A stretch of 64,000 nt of DNA from Glaciecola sp965660815. GTDB taxonomy: Bacteria > Pseudomonadota > Gammaproteobacteria > Enterobacterales > Alteromonadaceae. The notes under the pieces were generated by a model. It was not told where the DNA came from and made no database searches. It worked only from the letters and a program-made list of their open reading frames with translations. The first letter of the stretch is position 1. Every line of letters begins with the position of its first letter. This document shows, piece by piece, positions 45,428 to 55,680 of the stretch. The position numbers were made by a program, and so were the translations under genes. The stretch spans positions 1 through 64,000 of the forward strand of contig CBFIBG010000097.1 of assembly GCA_965660815.1 (NCBI GenBank), given 5' to 3'.

Positions 45428-46675
45428 TTATGCTCTTATTTGCCCATCGCCATTCACCAAATATTTTTCAGTCGTGAGAGACTCAATCCCCATAGGTCCA
45501 TACGCATGCAATTTAGTAGTCGCTATACCAATTTCAGCTCCTAACCCTAATTCGCTTCCATCAGAAAATCTAGATGAAGCATTGACCATAACGACAGATG
45601 CATCAACGCACTGTTGGAATAGCACTGCATTCTCGGGTTTCTCGGTGCAAATTACTTCTGTATGATAACTGCCAAATTCATCGATATGGTCGATAGCTGC
45701 ATTAACATCATCGACGATTCTGACCGCTATTTCGGATCTAAGATACTCGACACCAAACTCACTTTCACTTAATTCAGTGGCGTCATCAAAATATTTAATG
45801 CTGTTGGAGCACGCATTTATTTTAACCTGTTTATGCTTTAAGGATTCAGCGACGGTAGGTAAAAATTGATCGGCAATGTCTTTATGAACCAACAAACATT
45901 CAAGGGCATTACATACGCCGGTTCTTTGAGTTTTGCCATTTAACAGTAGGCTCAAAGCCTTGTCTAAATTGGCTGATTCGTCTACGAACAAATGGCACAC
46001 GCCTTTAAAATGTTGGATAACTGGAACCAGTGAATTTTCAGTAACAAAGTTTATAAGCCCTTCCCCGCCTCTAGGGATAATCACATCTATGTAATCCTTT
46101 TGCTGCATAAGGTCTAACATAAGCTCGCGATCAGGGTTTGGGATCACAGAAATAAGTGCTTTAGGTAAGTCATGCTTAACCAACACATCTTGCATCACTT
46201 TGGATATGGCCAACGAAGAATTGAGTGCCTCTTTACCCCCGCGCAATACAATTCCATTACCAGATTTAAAGCAAAGGGCCCCCGCATCGGCAGTTACGTT
46301 AGGTCTAGCTTCATAAATCATACACACTACGCCCAACGGAATGCGCATTTTCGACACTTCTATGCCATTGGGTCTTGTTTCAATTTTTCGAATTTTTCCT
46401 ACAGGATCTGGCAAACTTGCTACCACTTCAACGCCCTCAGCCATCGCTTCTATTCTTTCAGATGTGAGTAGCAGTCGATCTAGCATTGCGTCATCCAAGC
46501 CGTCTTGATGCGCATTTTGCATATCCACTTTATTCGCTTCTAATATTGCAGCCTGATTATCTCTTAAGGCCACAGCAATTTCTGCAAGTATCGAGTTTTT
46601 CTGTTGCTCACTGAGTCGAATTAATTGCTTTGCCGCTTTAGCCGCATTTGCTGAAATGGTGGTGACAATACTCAT
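45428..46675 (-). CDS. proA: Gamma-glutamyl phosphate reductase
   Basis: The 415-residue enzyme reduces gamma-glutamyl phosphate with NADPH in proline synthesis. It has the catalytic Cys255 in RTGVCNALECLLVH, and the SRFSDGSELGLGAEIGIATTKLHA segment near the C-terminus. The length matches E. coli ProA (417). proB is not adjacent, unlike in E. coli. Confidence 0.96.
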   Translation of the reverse strand: MSIVTTISANAAKAAKQLIRLSEQQKNSILAEIAVALRDNQAAILEANKVDMQNAHQDGLDDAMLDRLLLTSERIEAMAEGVEVVASLPDPVGKIRKIETRPNGIEVSKMRIPLGVVCMIYEARPNVTADAGALCFKSGNGIVLRGGKEALNSSLAISKVMQDVLVKHDLPKALISVIPNPDRELMLDLMQQKDYIDVIIPRGGEGLINFVTENSLVPVIQHFKGVCHLFVDESANLDKALSLLLNGKTQRTGVCNALECLLVHKDIADQFLPTVAESLKHKQVKINACSNSIKYFDDATELSESEFGVEYLRSEIAVRIVDDVNAAIDHIDEFGSYHTEVICTEKPENAVLFQQCVDASVVMVNASSRFSDGSELGLGAEIGIATTKLHAYGPMGIESLTTEKYLVNGDGQIRA

Positions 46676-47007
46676 TTATTCTCCATAATGATTATCGTAA
46701 AGATTCATAGAATTTCGCTGCGTTTTTAATTTGCATAGACAACAGGTAAGCAGCAGCTGACATTTCTCAATTTGTTATTACATATTAGCATAACAATATT
46801 TATAGACACTATATCTCAGCCGACCTAAAGTTGCGCGCTCATGCACAAAAAGGTTAACAAAAATAAATACTATTGGTGTAGTAAACAGAAATATTTAGCT
46901 AACTATTCGGGTGTAAAATGCAAAGAAATTCGATCATAGCAGCGTTTTGATGTACTATCCGCGCGAGTGACTTATCCGCATTTTTTTTGACCAATTAAAG
47001 GCCAATT
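46676..47007. other. Divergent promoter region of proA and rimO
   Basis: This 332-base AT-rich gap should carry both promoters. I see no open frame, hairpin or repeat I would call. Confidence 0.5.
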
Positions 47008-48423
47008 ATGACCGTTGAACACTATAAGCCCAACAAAACCACAACGTTAGAAACACCTGTTAAAGTAATAGAGCAGCAAGCAGAAAATAACAGCAAATTA
47101 TCTGCTAATGCACGCATTGGTTTTATCTCCCTGGGCTGCCCCAAGAATTTGGTTGACTCCGAGCGTATCCTTACTCAATTGAGAACAGAAGGATACGATG
47201 TGGTTCCTAGTTACAATAACGCAGATTTAGTCATCGTAAATACGTGCGGGTTTATTGATGCCGCTGTGGAAGAGTCTCTAGATACCATCGGTGAAGCATT
47301 AGCTGAAAATGGCAAGGTAATAGTCACAGGTTGTTTAGGGATTAAAGAAGACGAAATTAGGGAAGTTCATCCAAACGTATTGGCGGTTACTGGACCGCAT
47401 GCTTATGAGAGTGTGGTTGAGCAAGTTCACCAACATCTACCAAAGCCTAGCTTCAATCCTTATATTGATTTGGTGCCTGACCATGGTATCAAACTCACTC
47501 CCCGTCATTTTGCCTACTTAAAAATATCTGAAGGATGCAATCATAAGTGCACTTTTTGCATCATTCCTTCTATGAGAGGAAAGCTTGTCTCCAGACCCAT
47601 TGGAGAAGTGCTTGATGAAGCTAAGCGCTTAAAAGCGGCAGGGGTAAATGAATTACTGGTTATTTCCCAAGATACCAGTGCCTATGGTGTGGACGTTAAA
47701 CACCGCACGGGATTCTGGAACGGGATGCCAGTCAAGACACATATGCAACAATTATGCGAGCAACTCGGCGAAATGGATATGTGGGTGCGTCTGCATTATG
47801 TCTATCCTTACCCTCACGTCGACGATCTTATTCCGTTAATGGCCCAAGGCAAAATACTGCCTTATCTGGACATTCCCTTTCAGCATGCTAGTAAGCGAAT
47901 TTTAAAACTAATGAAACGCCCTGGAAGTGCCGAAAGAACGGTCGAGCGAATTAAACAATGGCGAACTATATGCCCGGACCTAGTGATAAGATCGACCTTT
48001 ATTGTGGGTTTTCCAGGAGAGACTGAAGAAGAGTTTGAAGCGCTGTTGAACTTTATCAAAGAGGCTCAACTTGATCGTGTAGGCTGCTTTAAATACTCAC
48101 CCGTTGAAGGAGCTACAGCAAACAATTTACCCGATCCAATAAGCGAGGAGGTAAAAGAACAAAGGCTTGCTCGATTTATGGAAGTACAATCACAAATAAG
48201 TGCTCAAAGACTTCAAGACAGAATAGGAAATGAATACTTCGTCACCATCGACGAGGTGAATTCCGAAGGTGCAGTAGCAAGAAGTTTTGCAGAAGCACCT
48301 GAAATAGACGGGGTAATACACCTAAATAACGTCCACGACTATATGCCAGGTGATCGTTTATGGGTAGAAGTTATTCACGCTGACGAACACGATTTGTGGG
48401 CAGTTCCAGCCGAAGATCAATAA
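47008..48423 (+). CDS. rimO: Ribosomal protein S12 methylthiotransferase
   Basis: The 471-residue radical-SAM enzyme adds a methylthio group to Asp88 of ribosomal protein S12. The UPF0004 domain starts IGFISLGCPKNLVDSERIL, the radical-SAM cluster is Cys177, Cys181 and Cys184 in CNHKCTFC, and a TRAM domain forms the C-terminus. The leading ~30 residues are longer than in E. coli (441). Its stop overlaps the convergent gene by seven bases. Confidence 0.96.
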   Translation: MTVEHYKPNKTTTLETPVKVIEQQAENNSKLSANARIGFISLGCPKNLVDSERILTQLRTEGYDVVPSYNNADLVIVNTCGFIDAAVEESLDTIGEALAENGKVIVTGCLGIKEDEIREVHPNVLAVTGPHAYESVVEQVHQHLPKPSFNPYIDLVPDHGIKLTPRHFAYLKISEGCNHKCTFCIIPSMRGKLVSRPIGEVLDEAKRLKAAGVNELLVISQDTSAYGVDVKHRTGFWNGMPVKTHMQQLCEQLGEMDMWVRLHYVYPYPHVDDLIPLMAQGKILPYLDIPFQHASKRILKLMKRPGSAERTVERIKQWRTICPDLVIRSTFIVGFPGETEEEFEALLNFIKEAQLDRVGCFKYSPVEGATANNLPDPISEEVKEQRLARFMEVQSQISAQRLQDRIGNEYFVTIDEVNSEGAVARSFAEAPEIDGVIHLNNVHDYMPGDRLWVEVIHADEHDLWAVPAEDQ

Positions 48424-48815
48424 AGATACTCTTGCTGGATCTGCTTGGCTAACCAATACGTGTAGCTTGATAATGTATTTTCCAGCAATTCATTGTATTC
48501 TTCGATTTGTTTAGCGACTTGCTTCTCTGATAGATTAAACAAGGTGCTGTAATGTTGCGCAAAGTTGGGCAACTCGTTCACGTTTGCCATAGGTTTTGCG
48601 CTATCTAATAAATTTTTCCAATCGTGAGTCCACATTTTTTGAAGCGCTAAAGCACGAGTTTTATAGACGTCGTTTAAGTCATTTATTTCTTGCAAACGTT
48701 CAGCGTTAGACTCCTTTGAAGCGGTATTCAGTGCTTGCTGGAAAAAATCTGAAAACTGTCTGAACATAGCGTTTTGAAAGCCCGTCGCGTCTTGCGAATT
48801 AAATGAATATCTCAA
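48417..48815 (-). CDS. Small helical protein, possibly phasin-like
   Basis: The 132-residue protein is predicted all-helical from its amphipathic pattern (FRQFSDFFQQALNTASK, YNELLENTLSSYTYWLAKQI), with no signal peptide. Such patterns occur in phasin-like proteins, but I cannot confirm the family. It overlaps the 3' end of rimO by seven bases in convergent orientation. Confidence 0.65.
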   Translation of the reverse strand: MRYSFNSQDATGFQNAMFRQFSDFFQQALNTASKESNAERLQEINDLNDVYKTRALALQKMWTHDWKNLLDSAKPMANVNELPNFAQHYSTLFNLSEKQVAKQIEEYNELLENTLSSYTYWLAKQIQQEYLY

Positions 48816-49152
48816 TGTATTATCCTTATTTACAATTATCTATGATAGCAGCGCTCAACCATATCGTAACTTCGACGCATTATAATTGAGGCTTATTGCT
48901 AAAATTATGGTGTATCGACTCAAAACCATTATTAAAGTAGGGTATTAACATCCCGTCACTTTTACATAATAGGTAATAATAAGAATAAGCAAAGATTTCA
49001 AAAATACCAAAATTTTTACATGGAAATATTAAAGTATTCGCTCAATACAAATAGGGGGGATAGCCTGTGCTCACTTGGCATGTTGATGTGGAATGCCGTT
49101 CCCTTGGAATATTTTGTTTTTGTACGGTCAAATACCGTCATTTTCCATCGTA
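48816..49152. other. Intergenic region between kdsB and the phasin-like gene
   Basis: The 337-base stretch is mostly AT-rich at its left and ends with a weak ACGGT / ACCGT hairpin near 49124-49138, possibly tied to kdsB termination. Nothing else is evident. Confidence 0.45.
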
Positions 49153-49902
49153 TTACTGCAGGTTAAGAGCATCCAGATCTTCGGGGGTATCAACACCATG
49201 GGGAGGTGCTTCGCACGCTTGCGCTACCTGTATGTCATATCCATGATATAACACCCTTAGTTGTTCAAGCGATTCAATATTTTCATAATGGCTGGTTTCC
49301 AGTTCCACATAGTCACACACAAATCCAGCGGTATATGCATAAATTCCGACGTGCCTAAAATACGCATTCTCGGCCATACTTTGAGTATTCTGCATCCAGT
49401 TCCTATCATACGGAATGGGTGCTCGGGAAAAATATAACGCCTTTCCATTGGTCGCAAACGTGACTTTTACAATGTTTGGGTTATCAATTTCTTTTCTGCT
49501 ACCTATTGGAAAGCACAGCGTTGCCATTTTTGTATTGGCACTTGTTTGATTAAATAACATAGAGGCGACTTGAGTGATATTGGCCACGGGTATAAAAGGT
49601 TCGTCTCCTTGCACATTGACAATAATTTCATCGCTTTGTATTTGTTCAGATTGAATGACTTCCGCTAGGCGTTGTGTACCCGATTCGTGAGTGTCACGGG
49701 TTAAGCAAACATTGCCTCCAAAATTCTCCACCACTTCACTAATTCTTGTGTCGTCGGTTGCCACAATGACTCGTTTAGCCCCTGCCTTTTGACAACGCTC
49801 AAAAACATGTTGGATCATGGGCTTATCGTGAATATTAGCAAGAGGCTTACCTGGGAACCGACTGGAACCGTAGCGCGCTGGAATAATGACTGTAAATGAC
49901 AT
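49153..49902 (-). CDS. kdsB: 3-deoxy-manno-octulosonate cytidylyltransferase
   Basis: The 249-residue enzyme makes CMP-KDO for lipopolysaccharide. It starts FTVIIPARYGSSRFPGKPL, the CTP-binding motif, and has IIVNVQGDEPFIP and YFSRAPIPYDR. The length equals E. coli KdsB (248). It is the last gene of the msbA-lpxK-ycaR-kdsB group, ten bases after ycaR. Confidence 0.96.
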   Translation of the reverse strand: MSFTVIIPARYGSSRFPGKPLANIHDKPMIQHVFERCQKAGAKRVIVATDDTRISEVVENFGGNVCLTRDTHESGTQRLAEVIQSEQIQSDEIIVNVQGDEPFIPVANITQVASMLFNQTSANTKMATLCFPIGSRKEIDNPNIVKVTFATNGKALYFSRAPIPYDRNWMQNTQSMAENAYFRHVGIYAYTAGFVCDYVELETSHYENIESLEQLRVLYHGYDIQVAQACEAPPHGVDTPEDLDALNLQ

Positions 49903-49912
49903 CGCTTAACCT

Positions 49913-50122
49913 TTATTTTTTTATTTGTTCCATCTCATCTAAGCTAAGTGTTCGAGCTTTATCTTCTAATAATACTGGAATGGAATCTTGTATTGGAAAA
50001 GCCAGTCGGTCAAATTTGCAGACGAGCTCATTTTCATCCTGACCATCTACCAATGTATAAATCAGTTCACCTTTACATACCGGACAAGCAATTATATTCA
50101 AAAGCTTTTTGTCAAATGACAT
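49913..50122 (-). CDS. ycaR: Trm112/YcaR-family small protein
   Basis: The 69-residue protein begins LLNIIACPVCKGEL with one CxxC pair and continues ELVCKFDRLAFPIQDSIPVLL, the YcaR-type Trm112 fold. In E. coli it sits between lpxK and kdsB, as here. AGGA lies before the ATG. The biochemical role is unresolved. Confidence 0.93.
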   Translation of the reverse strand: MSFDKKLLNIIACPVCKGELIYTLVDGQDENELVCKFDRLAFPIQDSIPVLLEDKARTLSLDEMEQIKK

Positions 50123-50189
50123 ATGTTTTCCTGTTCTTATGTGTTAATTATTTAATTTGCATATTATCACGAACAACTCCCATCACTCA

Positions 50190-51260
50190 TTATTTCTTGA
50201 GCGGTTGATTTAAGTATCCTTTTAATTCGATTGAACGATTGATTGTGTCAAGTAATGTTTGACTCAAATTCGTCCCCACTTTTAAAAACCAGCAGTGTTC
50301 ATGAGCAAACTCAGCGCATTTTACCGCGTCTTTTTCAGTCATCAACACGCAATGGTTGTTGGGAATATCTTGCTCGCTAAACGCGTAATGATCAGGAAAG
50401 CCTGTTTGGTTATGCGCATGAATGTTTAATGCTTCAAGAGTATCAAAAAACCGTTTGGGATCACCAATGCCGGCTAGAGCTGTCACTGGAAGTCCTTTAT
50501 TATGAATCAATTCACGAAATTCTGACATAGACAACTGACGATGGTTAACTACATTTATCCATGCGGTCGGCAGCAAATTAATCGCATACGTTTTTGACAA
50601 GTAATGTTTCATTAGCCAAGCAGATGGAATGAGTTCCGAGCGGCTATTGATCCCATTCGACGCTTGATTTTCTATTATCAAATCGACGCTTTTTAGCCTT
50701 GTCCCCGGCTCTCGAAGAGGCCCCATAGGCAGTAAATATCCGTTACCAAGTCCCCTCTTATCAATCACGCATATTTCGAGATCACGGTATAACGCATAAT
50801 GCTGCATACCATCATCACAAATAATGACATCAGATTTCAAATGATGTTCTATAAAGCTAAGCGCTCTTGTTCGCTTAGGATCAATTACCACATCACATAT
50901 CTTGCGCCTTGCAATTAATGCTGGCTCATCTCCGACTAAAGACGCTGTATCTTGTAATCCCACTAAGTGAGGAAATTGCGTCTGACTGCCGCCGTAACCA
51001 CGCGATAAAACCGTTACTTTTAGACCAATATTGTTTAAATATTCAGCTAAAGCCAGCACAATTGGTGTTTTCCCATTTCCACCAATTCCTATATTGCCGA
51101 CGACTATGACGGACTGATTTGCGCGTTTTTGCTTTAAAATACCGCGTTGATAGAGCCAGCGTCTTAGTGTTGACAATAACCAAAATAACGCTGCAACTGG
51201 CGCCAATAACCAAATCCATTTTTGTCTGCTAAACCACGCTTCTTGCAATGCTTTACGCAT
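50190..51260 (-). CDS. lpxK: Tetraacyldisaccharide 4'-kinase
   Basis: The 356-residue kinase phosphorylates the lipid A precursor at the 4' position. It has an N-terminal hydrophobic anchor (LLAPVAALFWLLSTL), the Walker A VGNIGIGGNGKTP near residues 53-65 and SRGYGG. It is slightly longer than E. coli LpxK (328). It follows msbA by 71 bases on the same strand. Confidence 0.95.
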   Translation of the reverse strand: MRKALQEAWFSRQKWIWLLAPVAALFWLLSTLRRWLYQRGILKQKRANQSVIVVGNIGIGGNGKTPIVLALAEYLNNIGLKVTVLSRGYGGSQTQFPHLVGLQDTASLVGDEPALIARRKICDVVIDPKRTRALSFIEHHLKSDVIICDDGMQHYALYRDLEICVIDKRGLGNGYLLPMGPLREPGTRLKSVDLIIENQASNGINSRSELIPSAWLMKHYLSKTYAINLLPTAWINVVNHRQLSMSEFRELIHNKGLPVTALAGIGDPKRFFDTLEALNIHAHNQTGFPDHYAFSEQDIPNNHCVLMTEKDAVKCAEFAHEHCWFLKVGTNLSQTLLDTINRSIELKGYLNQPLKK

Positions 51261-51331
51261 ATCTTTATCCGTCTTTTATTCGTGGTACATTAGTGTTAAT
51301 AAGAATAGAGCATGATAATGAGTATCGTTTC

Positions 51332-53101
51332 TCACACTTGAGTGAACTGCAAAGCATGCAATTGAGCATACATTCCATTTTTCGATAATAAATCCGCATG
51401 ATTGCCAGATTCAACTATTTGCCCTTTGTCTACTACTAATATCATGTCCGCATTTTCTATGGTAGATAACCTGTGAGCGACAACGATACTGGTTCTGGAT
51501 TTTTGCAATTCATCTAACTGCTGTTGAATGAATTTTTCTGACTCAGTATCCAGTGCTGATGTCGCTTCATCTAACAGTAAGATAGGCGCATCGGTTAAAA
51601 TAGCGCGCGCAATGGCTATGCGTTGTCGCTGCCCCCCTGACAACATCAGCCCATTTTCGCCTACCAAGGTATCAAATCCTTCATTGAGTTGTTCCACAAA
51701 ATCGGTAACGTGAGCCATATCCGCCGCGTACTTTATCTGCTCTGGCGTGACTTCGTCTTGCTTGCCATATGCAATGTTATTGGCAATGGTATCGTTAAAC
51801 AGCACAACCTGTTGTGACACAAGTGCAAACTGTTTGCGAAGACTTCTAAGGGTGCATTGGTTGATATCATGACCATCTATGCTAATTAAGCCGCTGTCAA
51901 TTGTGTAAAATCGCGTTAATAAGTTTGAAAGCGTCGATTTTCCGCTACCAGAGCGTCCAACCAATGCAACCGTTTGGCCCGGCTCTACTTTAAATGAAAC
52001 GTCGTTGATAGCGGGCGTACTTTTAGTGGGATAAGTAAAGTAGACATTCTTAAGCTCTAATTGTCCTTTAACTTTATCGAGTTGAAGTTCACCATCATCC
52101 GCTTCGTTTTCATTGTCTAACAAGTGAAATACACTGGCGCAAGCCGCCATGCCTTTTTGGAACTCAGTATTAATAGTGGTTAATTGTTTAAGTGGTTTTA
52201 ACAGCATCACCATACATACAATTACATTGATAAAAATACCGGCTGTTAACTCTTCGATCATGGTTGGCAAACTAGCCGCAAAAAGCACAAATGCAAGCGC
52301 AACTGACGCTATAATTTGAATCGTTGAGACACTCAGTATTTGAGAGGTAACGAGTTTCATATTTTGAAGGCGATTCTGATTATTTCTTTTAGCGAAACTT
52401 TGCGACTCTAGTTCTTGGCCATCGTGCATAAGAACTACTTTATGCCCTTTCACCGCTTGTTCAACGCTAGTGGTTAACGAGCCCATAGCCGCTTGAATCG
52501 CATGGCTTACCTTTCGAAACCGTTTGCTTACCACTGTCACAATAACTGCAACTAATGGGCCTATCAGAATGAATATAAGGGATAGTTTCCAAGAGTAGTA
52601 AAACATGACAATTAATAGACCAATTACAAATACCCCGTCGCGCACCAGAGTTAATAAAGCTTTTCCAGCCGCGCCGCGCACCTGCTCGGTATCGTAAATA
52701 ACCTTTGAGATTAAACTGCCTGAAGAATGATGATCGTGGAACTCAATTGGCAAGTGAATGAACTTATCGAACAGTTCTTGCCTCATTTTCATGACCACCT
52801 TAGTCCCGATATACTGCAAGGTATAGGTTCCCATGAAATTGAAAATACCGCGCAACACAAATAAGGGGACAATGAACATAGCCGCGGTTCGCAAGTAATC
52901 ATAATCGCCTGCGTTTAAACTTTGGTCAATAAGAGGACGAACCTGAGAAAACACAAATGTGTCTACCGCTGCATAGCCCACCATCCCGATAACAGACATT
53001 AAAAATAAGAGCTTAAAAGGCTTTATATAGCTAAAAAAGCGCCTGATCGTTTCTCTCGATGGCGTAGGTTTCAAAGCAGTGGTTTTAACAGGTGAAGGCA
53101 T
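51332..53101 (-). CDS. msbA: Lipid A ABC transporter MsbA
   Basis: The 589-residue half-transporter flips lipid A-core across the inner membrane. Six hydrophobic helices fill residues 30-320 and the ATPase domain has Walker A GRSGSGKST near 380, LSGGQRQR near 487 and Walker B ILLLDEATSALD near 510. The length matches E. coli MsbA (582). It begins the lipid A operon, downstream of comEC with a 120-base gap. Confidence 0.97.
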   Translation of the reverse strand: MPSPVKTTALKPTPSRETIRRFFSYIKPFKLLFLMSVIGMVGYAAVDTFVFSQVRPLIDQSLNAGDYDYLRTAAMFIVPLFVLRGIFNFMGTYTLQYIGTKVVMKMRQELFDKFIHLPIEFHDHHSSGSLISKVIYDTEQVRGAAGKALLTLVRDGVFVIGLLIVMFYYSWKLSLIFILIGPLVAVIVTVVSKRFRKVSHAIQAAMGSLTTSVEQAVKGHKVVLMHDGQELESQSFAKRNNQNRLQNMKLVTSQILSVSTIQIIASVALAFVLFAASLPTMIEELTAGIFINVIVCMVMLLKPLKQLTTINTEFQKGMAACASVFHLLDNENEADDGELQLDKVKGQLELKNVYFTYPTKSTPAINDVSFKVEPGQTVALVGRSGSGKSTLSNLLTRFYTIDSGLISIDGHDINQCTLRSLRKQFALVSQQVVLFNDTIANNIAYGKQDEVTPEQIKYAADMAHVTDFVEQLNEGFDTLVGENGLMLSGGQRQRIAIARAILTDAPILLLDEATSALDTESEKFIQQQLDELQKSRTSIVVAHRLSTIENADMILVVDKGQIVESGNHADLLSKNGMYAQLHALQFTQV

Positions 53102-53153
53102 GCATCTCTTTTAATTTCTTTAACCATTTTATTAGTTTACTTATTTTACATGT

Positions 53154-53192
53154 GGTTGGCTAACATAATATCGCTAAGCGCTGTTGCCAACC
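53154..53192 (-). other. Nested inverted repeat between comEC and msbA
   Basis: GGTTGGC (53154-53160) pairs with GCCAACC (53186-53192) and encloses CGCTAAGCG. It lies 30 bases after the comEC stop. No T-run follows on the minus strand, so a terminator role is only possible. Confidence 0.4.
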
Positions 53193-53221
53193 TAGCTTTT
53201 ATAGTAGGTCGTGGCGTCAAA

Positions 53222-55651
53222 CTACAAGGCGCTATTGAGTGTGTTGTACCATTTAGGATCAATATCTTGTCGGTAAGTTTTTACTTGAATGGACGGAACA
53301 TTGCCACTTGTAAACGTAAATATTAATTGTCCATTATCGCCAGTATGGAAGGTTTTAATTCCTCGTTCATTATATCGCTTGAGCACTTCTTCATTAGGGA
53401 AGCCCCACCTATTTCTATATCCTGCACTAAAAATCACGTACAAGGGGTTTACCTCGTCAATGAATGCGGCACTTGAAGAGGACTTACTTCCATGGTGAGG
53501 CGCTAACATTACATCCGCTTTTAGAGCAAAGGTGCCTTTGTAATGAGCCATCAACGCTTTCTCGGCTTTTTGCTCGATGTCACCTGTCATTAATACTGAG
53601 TGATGCTCAGAGGATACTTTAACCACGCAACTATTGTTGTTGTGTTTCAAGCTAGAGGGTTCCAACGGCCACAATATTTCAATATTTAACTCATTTAGTT
53701 GCATGAAACCGTTATCTTTTTCTCGCATTGAAACAAAACTACTTCTATTGCAAAAATTGGCTGGGTCGTATACTTCGGTTACGTCCATTGCTTGCTTTAT
53801 ATCGCCTATACCACCACTATGGTCATTGTCATAATGCGAAATAAGAACATACTCTAGCGACGTAATATTATAGTGATTAAAATATGGAATGAGTACATTT
53901 TGAGCCATGCTAAAACTGTCATTCCCCCTTCCTGTATCGTATAAAGCGACTCGATTGTCACTTTGGATAATATGGGCACTGCCCTGTCCAACATCAAAAG
54001 CAATGAATCTCCATGTTTGAGGTTCGGTTAGAGGCTTGTCACTTTGTGTATATGCATAGAGCATAAAAACACATCCTGCACCCGTTATGATAAATCGCTT
54101 GTATATGATGGGAGGCAATAAAATCACAAGCACAAAAAAATAAAAAAATGGTGTACTTACCCAATCAATTAGATGGCTAGTAAAACTGTTGCTTGTCGTG
54201 TTCGGGAAAAATTCGTCAAACATGCGCTCTATGTAAAACTCGGTAGTATGATGAACTAAACGAAGTAAACTCAGTGTGTATTCAAACGCCACATCTAACA
54301 CCCAATATAAGTTTGTAACAGGAATAGAAAATACACTAAAAACAGTGCCTAAAAGACATAGAGGCAGCAATAAAAAAGTGGTAATGGGTATCATCAATGC
54401 GTTCGATAGCAATGCACTAAACGGAAGTGTCTTAAAAAAAATGAGAATAAGCGGAAGAGTTAACAAGCTTAGAAATGACTGCAATTTGAGTGCATAACAA
54501 ATTTTATCTTTCAACAAAGCCTTACGTGTGAGTGGATATCTCCAAACAAAAAATATGATTAAACAGACCGCTGTCATACTAAACCAAAAGCTTAGGCTCA
54601 ATATGGATAATGGAAATACCATGCCGATAATACTCAACATAGTCAGAATTATGTTTGTCTTAGACCAATTTTTGCCGAATAATGCCAACAATACTAGTAG
54701 ACAAAGTGTAAGCCAGGCCCTGATTACCGGTATCTGGTATCCAGCAAAGTTGGAATATAATAGACAGGCTAATAACGACACCAATAATAAACATTTTTTA
54801 AAACTCTTTGTGATCATGAAAGGAGCATTCACCCAAGCACAGAAAAAGTTTACCCCTTTCAACGTAAGGGTCACAAAAAGTAAGCAGCCGGCAAACACAG
54901 TGGCCAAATGCATTCCTGAAATCGCGAACAAATGCGCTGTACCTGTATCCTGCAGCAACTTCCAATCTTGATCAGTTAAAAATCTCCTATCACCATAACT
55001 AAGCGCATGGATAAATCGCCCATGCTCTATGTTCAATGACTCTAATTGGTTCACCAAGAATTGGCGATGGGTGGGACGATTCGACAGTAATGCATTTGAG
55101 GGACTCTTTTTCACATATCCTGTCGCATTTATTCCTTGGCTAACCAACCATTTCTGATAATTAAAACCGCCTTCGTTAGCTAACCCCGCCGCCGGTTTTA
55201 ATTTCGCCAAAAGTTGAACGCTGTCTCCTTGCGACAAACTAAGAGAGGATTCATACCAAGATAGCCGCACCTTCGGCCTTAAAAAAAGCGGATAATAAGA
55301 AAATGAATTATTCCCTAGCTTGGATAGTCTTAAATTAAGTTTAACTGGCTTTCTGTGCGCAATGTTTGTAGCGTTAAACTTTTGCAGATTAAGAACATCT
55401 CCTTGTATTAGAATATTTTGACTAAAATAGCGGTTTTCAGCCATTGTACTGATATGATAATGCCCAACGCTACTAAACCAGATAAAACCTAATAATACCC
55501 CGACGATTTTGGCCGATACTCTGAAATAATATGCTAAGATTAATACTAATGAGGCACAAGCAATGAGTGAAATGTTTGGCAAACTAGGCCATAATGGAAA
55601 ACTGAAGAAAATGCTTACAAAACCAGCTAGGGTTTTATCAAAACGTGTCAT
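53222..55651 (-). CDS. comEC: ComEC/Rec2 family DNA uptake channel
   Basis: The 809-residue protein moves single-stranded DNA across the inner membrane in natural transformation. It has an N-terminal DUF4131 region with hydrophobic segments, a Competence domain containing GDRRFLTDQDW and HLFAISGMHLA, and a C-terminal metallo-beta-lactamase-like domain with ISHYDNDHSGG near residue 600 and MLAPHHGSK. All three parts look intact. Other competence genes are not in the window. Confidence 0.95.
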   Translation of the reverse strand: MTRFDKTLAGFVSIFFSFPLWPSLPNISLIACASLVLILAYYFRVSAKIVGVLLGFIWFSSVGHYHISTMAENRYFSQNILIQGDVLNLQKFNATNIAHRKPVKLNLRLSKLGNNSFSYYPLFLRPKVRLSWYESSLSLSQGDSVQLLAKLKPAAGLANEGGFNYQKWLVSQGINATGYVKKSPSNALLSNRPTHRQFLVNQLESLNIEHGRFIHALSYGDRRFLTDQDWKLLQDTGTAHLFAISGMHLATVFAGCLLFVTLTLKGVNFFCAWVNAPFMITKSFKKCLLLVSLLACLLYSNFAGYQIPVIRAWLTLCLLVLLALFGKNWSKTNIILTMLSIIGMVFPLSILSLSFWFSMTAVCLIIFFVWRYPLTRKALLKDKICYALKLQSFLSLLTLPLILIFFKTLPFSALLSNALMIPITTFLLLPLCLLGTVFSVFSIPVTNLYWVLDVAFEYTLSLLRLVHHTTEFYIERMFDEFFPNTTSNSFTSHLIDWVSTPFFYFFVLVILLPPIIYKRFIITGAGCVFMLYAYTQSDKPLTEPQTWRFIAFDVGQGSAHIIQSDNRVALYDTGRGNDSFSMAQNVLIPYFNHYNITSLEYVLISHYDNDHSGGIGDIKQAMDVTEVYDPANFCNRSSFVSMREKDNGFMQLNELNIEILWPLEPSSLKHNNNSCVVKVSSEHHSVLMTGDIEQKAEKALMAHYKGTFALKADVMLAPHHGSKSSSSAAFIDEVNPLYVIFSAGYRNRWGFPNEEVLKRYNERGIKTFHTGDNGQLIFTFTSGNVPSIQVKTYRQDIDPKWYNTLNSAL

Positions 55652-55680
55652 TTTGTCTCAAATAAAATGTAGTATTTTAT

